The notes under the pieces are model-generated. The model was not told the origin of the DNA, did no database searches, and was given only the letters and a program-made list of their open reading frames with translations. Below are positions 12,241 to 13,049 of a DNA stretch of 13,049 bases, one piece after another. Location: contig JAEDJV010000065.1 in the NCBI GenBank assembly GCA_016296165.1, positions 1-13,049 of the forward strand. Reading direction: 5' to 3'. The translations under genes were made by a program, and so were the position numbers. The stretch is from Oscillospiraceae bacterium. Lineage in GTDB: Bacteria; Bacillota; Clostridia; Oscillospirales; Ruminococcaceae. Positions within the stretch are counted from its first letter, which is position 1. Every line of letters starts with the position of its first letter.

Positions 12241-13049
12241 TTATGCTGTCTGATTTAATGTTTTTGCAAGTTCATCTACTTCTTCTACCGTAAGTTCGCT
12301 TACATCTGCAATCTCATCATAAGAAAGTTTTCCTAAACGAAGAAGTGATATAGCAGTTTTTATACTTTTATCCTTAATAATTCTCTTGTTATTTTCTTCA
12401 ATAGCTTTGCACATAGTATCAACTCCTTCCGGTGTTTCTTTAAGTTTCCTTGTTTTATCGGCAAGTGGTTTTGTAAGCATATCCTTTGACTGAGAACATC
12501 TGAAATCATGCATAAGTTTCGCAAGTTCAGACGTATCATCTTTCTTATCATATGCTGCATTTACATATATTATGTGAGCACCGTCATCAAGTGCAGTTCC
12601 GTCTTCTTCACGCCATTCATACTGATATATAACTTTTCCTTTTCCCTTTACATCATTTTCAGTAATGAATATAACATAAGTTTCCGGCAACTTTGAAAAA
12701 TCTTCTCCTGACTTAAGAAATTCAATATCAAGAGCACTTGAATGATATCTTACTCTCTTTGCAGCTGCACCAGCATCTGCTCTCTGAACTTCAAGATTGA
12801 TTTTCTTTCCCTTACTGTCAGTTCCTAATACGTCGAGACGTAATGAACGTGACCCTGAAAGGCTGTGCAAATCAAACTGCGTTTCAGATTTTATAATTTT
12901 CAGGTCATTTATGCCTGTAATGATACGCAGAACGTACTCAGTCAATGGAATATCATACCTGAAGAGTTCTCTCATAAAGTCATCATCTATCGGGCGATAT
13001 CCTCTGATAATCTGAAGATTTTTCTCCCGTTCTAATCTTTCCTCTTCAG
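12241..13049 (-). CDS. Rpn / PD-(D/E)XK nuclease family protein, 5' end beyond window
   Basis: A DNA nuclease-like protein of the Rpn/PDDEXK_2 type (recombination-promoting nuclease, transposase-associated family). The fold signature is LRLDVLGTD, then KGKKINLEVQ: a catalytic Asp followed by E-x-Q, the variant usual in this family. Then come QRADAGAAAKRVRYHSSALD and the C-terminal helices ending SYDEIADVSELTVEEVDELA. The first in-frame ATG is at 12975, but it has no ribosome binding site. The frame stays open to the window edge and encodes NLQIIRGYRPIDDDFM, which resembles the conserved start of the family. The true start is therefore outside the window and the gene is listed as partial. It may act in DNA recombination or be a domesticated selfish element. 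The gene is otherwise intact, unlike the decayed DNA downstream of it. Confidence 0.85.
   Translation of the reverse strand, partial: EEERLEREKNLQIIRGYRPIDDDFMRELFRYDIPLTEYVLRIITGINDLKIIKSETQFDLHSLSGSRSLRLDVLGTDSKGKKINLEVQRADAGAAAKRVRYHSSALDIEFLKSGEDFSKLPETYVIFITENDVKGKGKVIYQYEWREEDGTALDDGAHIIYVNAAYDKKDDTSELAKLMHDFRCSQSKDMLTKPLADKTRKLKETPEGVDTMCKAIEENNKRIIKDKSIKTAISLLRLGKLSYDEIADVSELTVEEVDELAKTLNQTA

Overview
The window looks like chromosomal DNA from a low-GC anaerobic Firmicute, most likely Ruminococcus or a near relative in the Oscillospiraceae. This is inferred from the AT-rich sequence with strong AGGAGG-type ribosome binding sites, a DUF4428 protein, a sensor with a LacI-like ligand-binding domain fused to HD-GYP, a PerR plus reverse rubrerythrin pair typical of anaerobic clostridia, and an Rpn/PD-(D/E)XK nuclease. 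No tRNA, rRNA, CRISPR array or intact insertion sequence was seen.

Layout. Positions 1-951 hold a minus-strand DUF4428 zinc-ribbon gene with a leader that folds into nested stems and a promoter flanked by a perfect 13-bp inverted repeat. Positions 952-3160 hold a minus-strand sensor/HD-GYP protein with its own promoter. Positions 3285-6087 hold copA, a Cu(I)-exporting P-type ATPase with a CopZ-like domain fused at its C-terminus. Its promoter lies about 230 bp upstream, and the leader contains two small overlapping reading frames. Diverging from it, 6205-7337 is a PerR-rubrerythrin operon with a good sigma-A promoter, a PerR-box-like palindrome at the start of transcription and a strong terminator. 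Positions 7414-8673 hold a minus-strand CPA2-type cation/proton antiporter, with a probably frameshifted small gene overlapping its promoter. Positions 8923-9246 hold a small basic protein of unknown function and a bidirectional terminator. Positions 9296-11706 are a minus-strand cluster read as small pseudogene, GNAT acetyltransferase, HAD-like hydrolase, EamA/DMT transporter; the last two overlap by ATGA. Positions 11707-12240 are a decayed stretch with two more gene remnants on opposite strands, a long hairpin and a terminator. Positions 12241-13049 are an Rpn-family nuclease gene that runs off the window edge.

Together: the middle of the window deals with metal and oxidative stress (copper export next to peroxide sensing and peroxide reduction). 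The flanks hold signalling, small-molecule transport and accessory genes. The right-hand 1.6 kb shows gene decay. The observations most worth checking are the coupled small ORFs in the copA leader, the structured and dyad-flanked promoter of the DUF4428 gene, the frameshifted small gene at 8665-8860, and the adjoining pseudogenes at 11466-12191.
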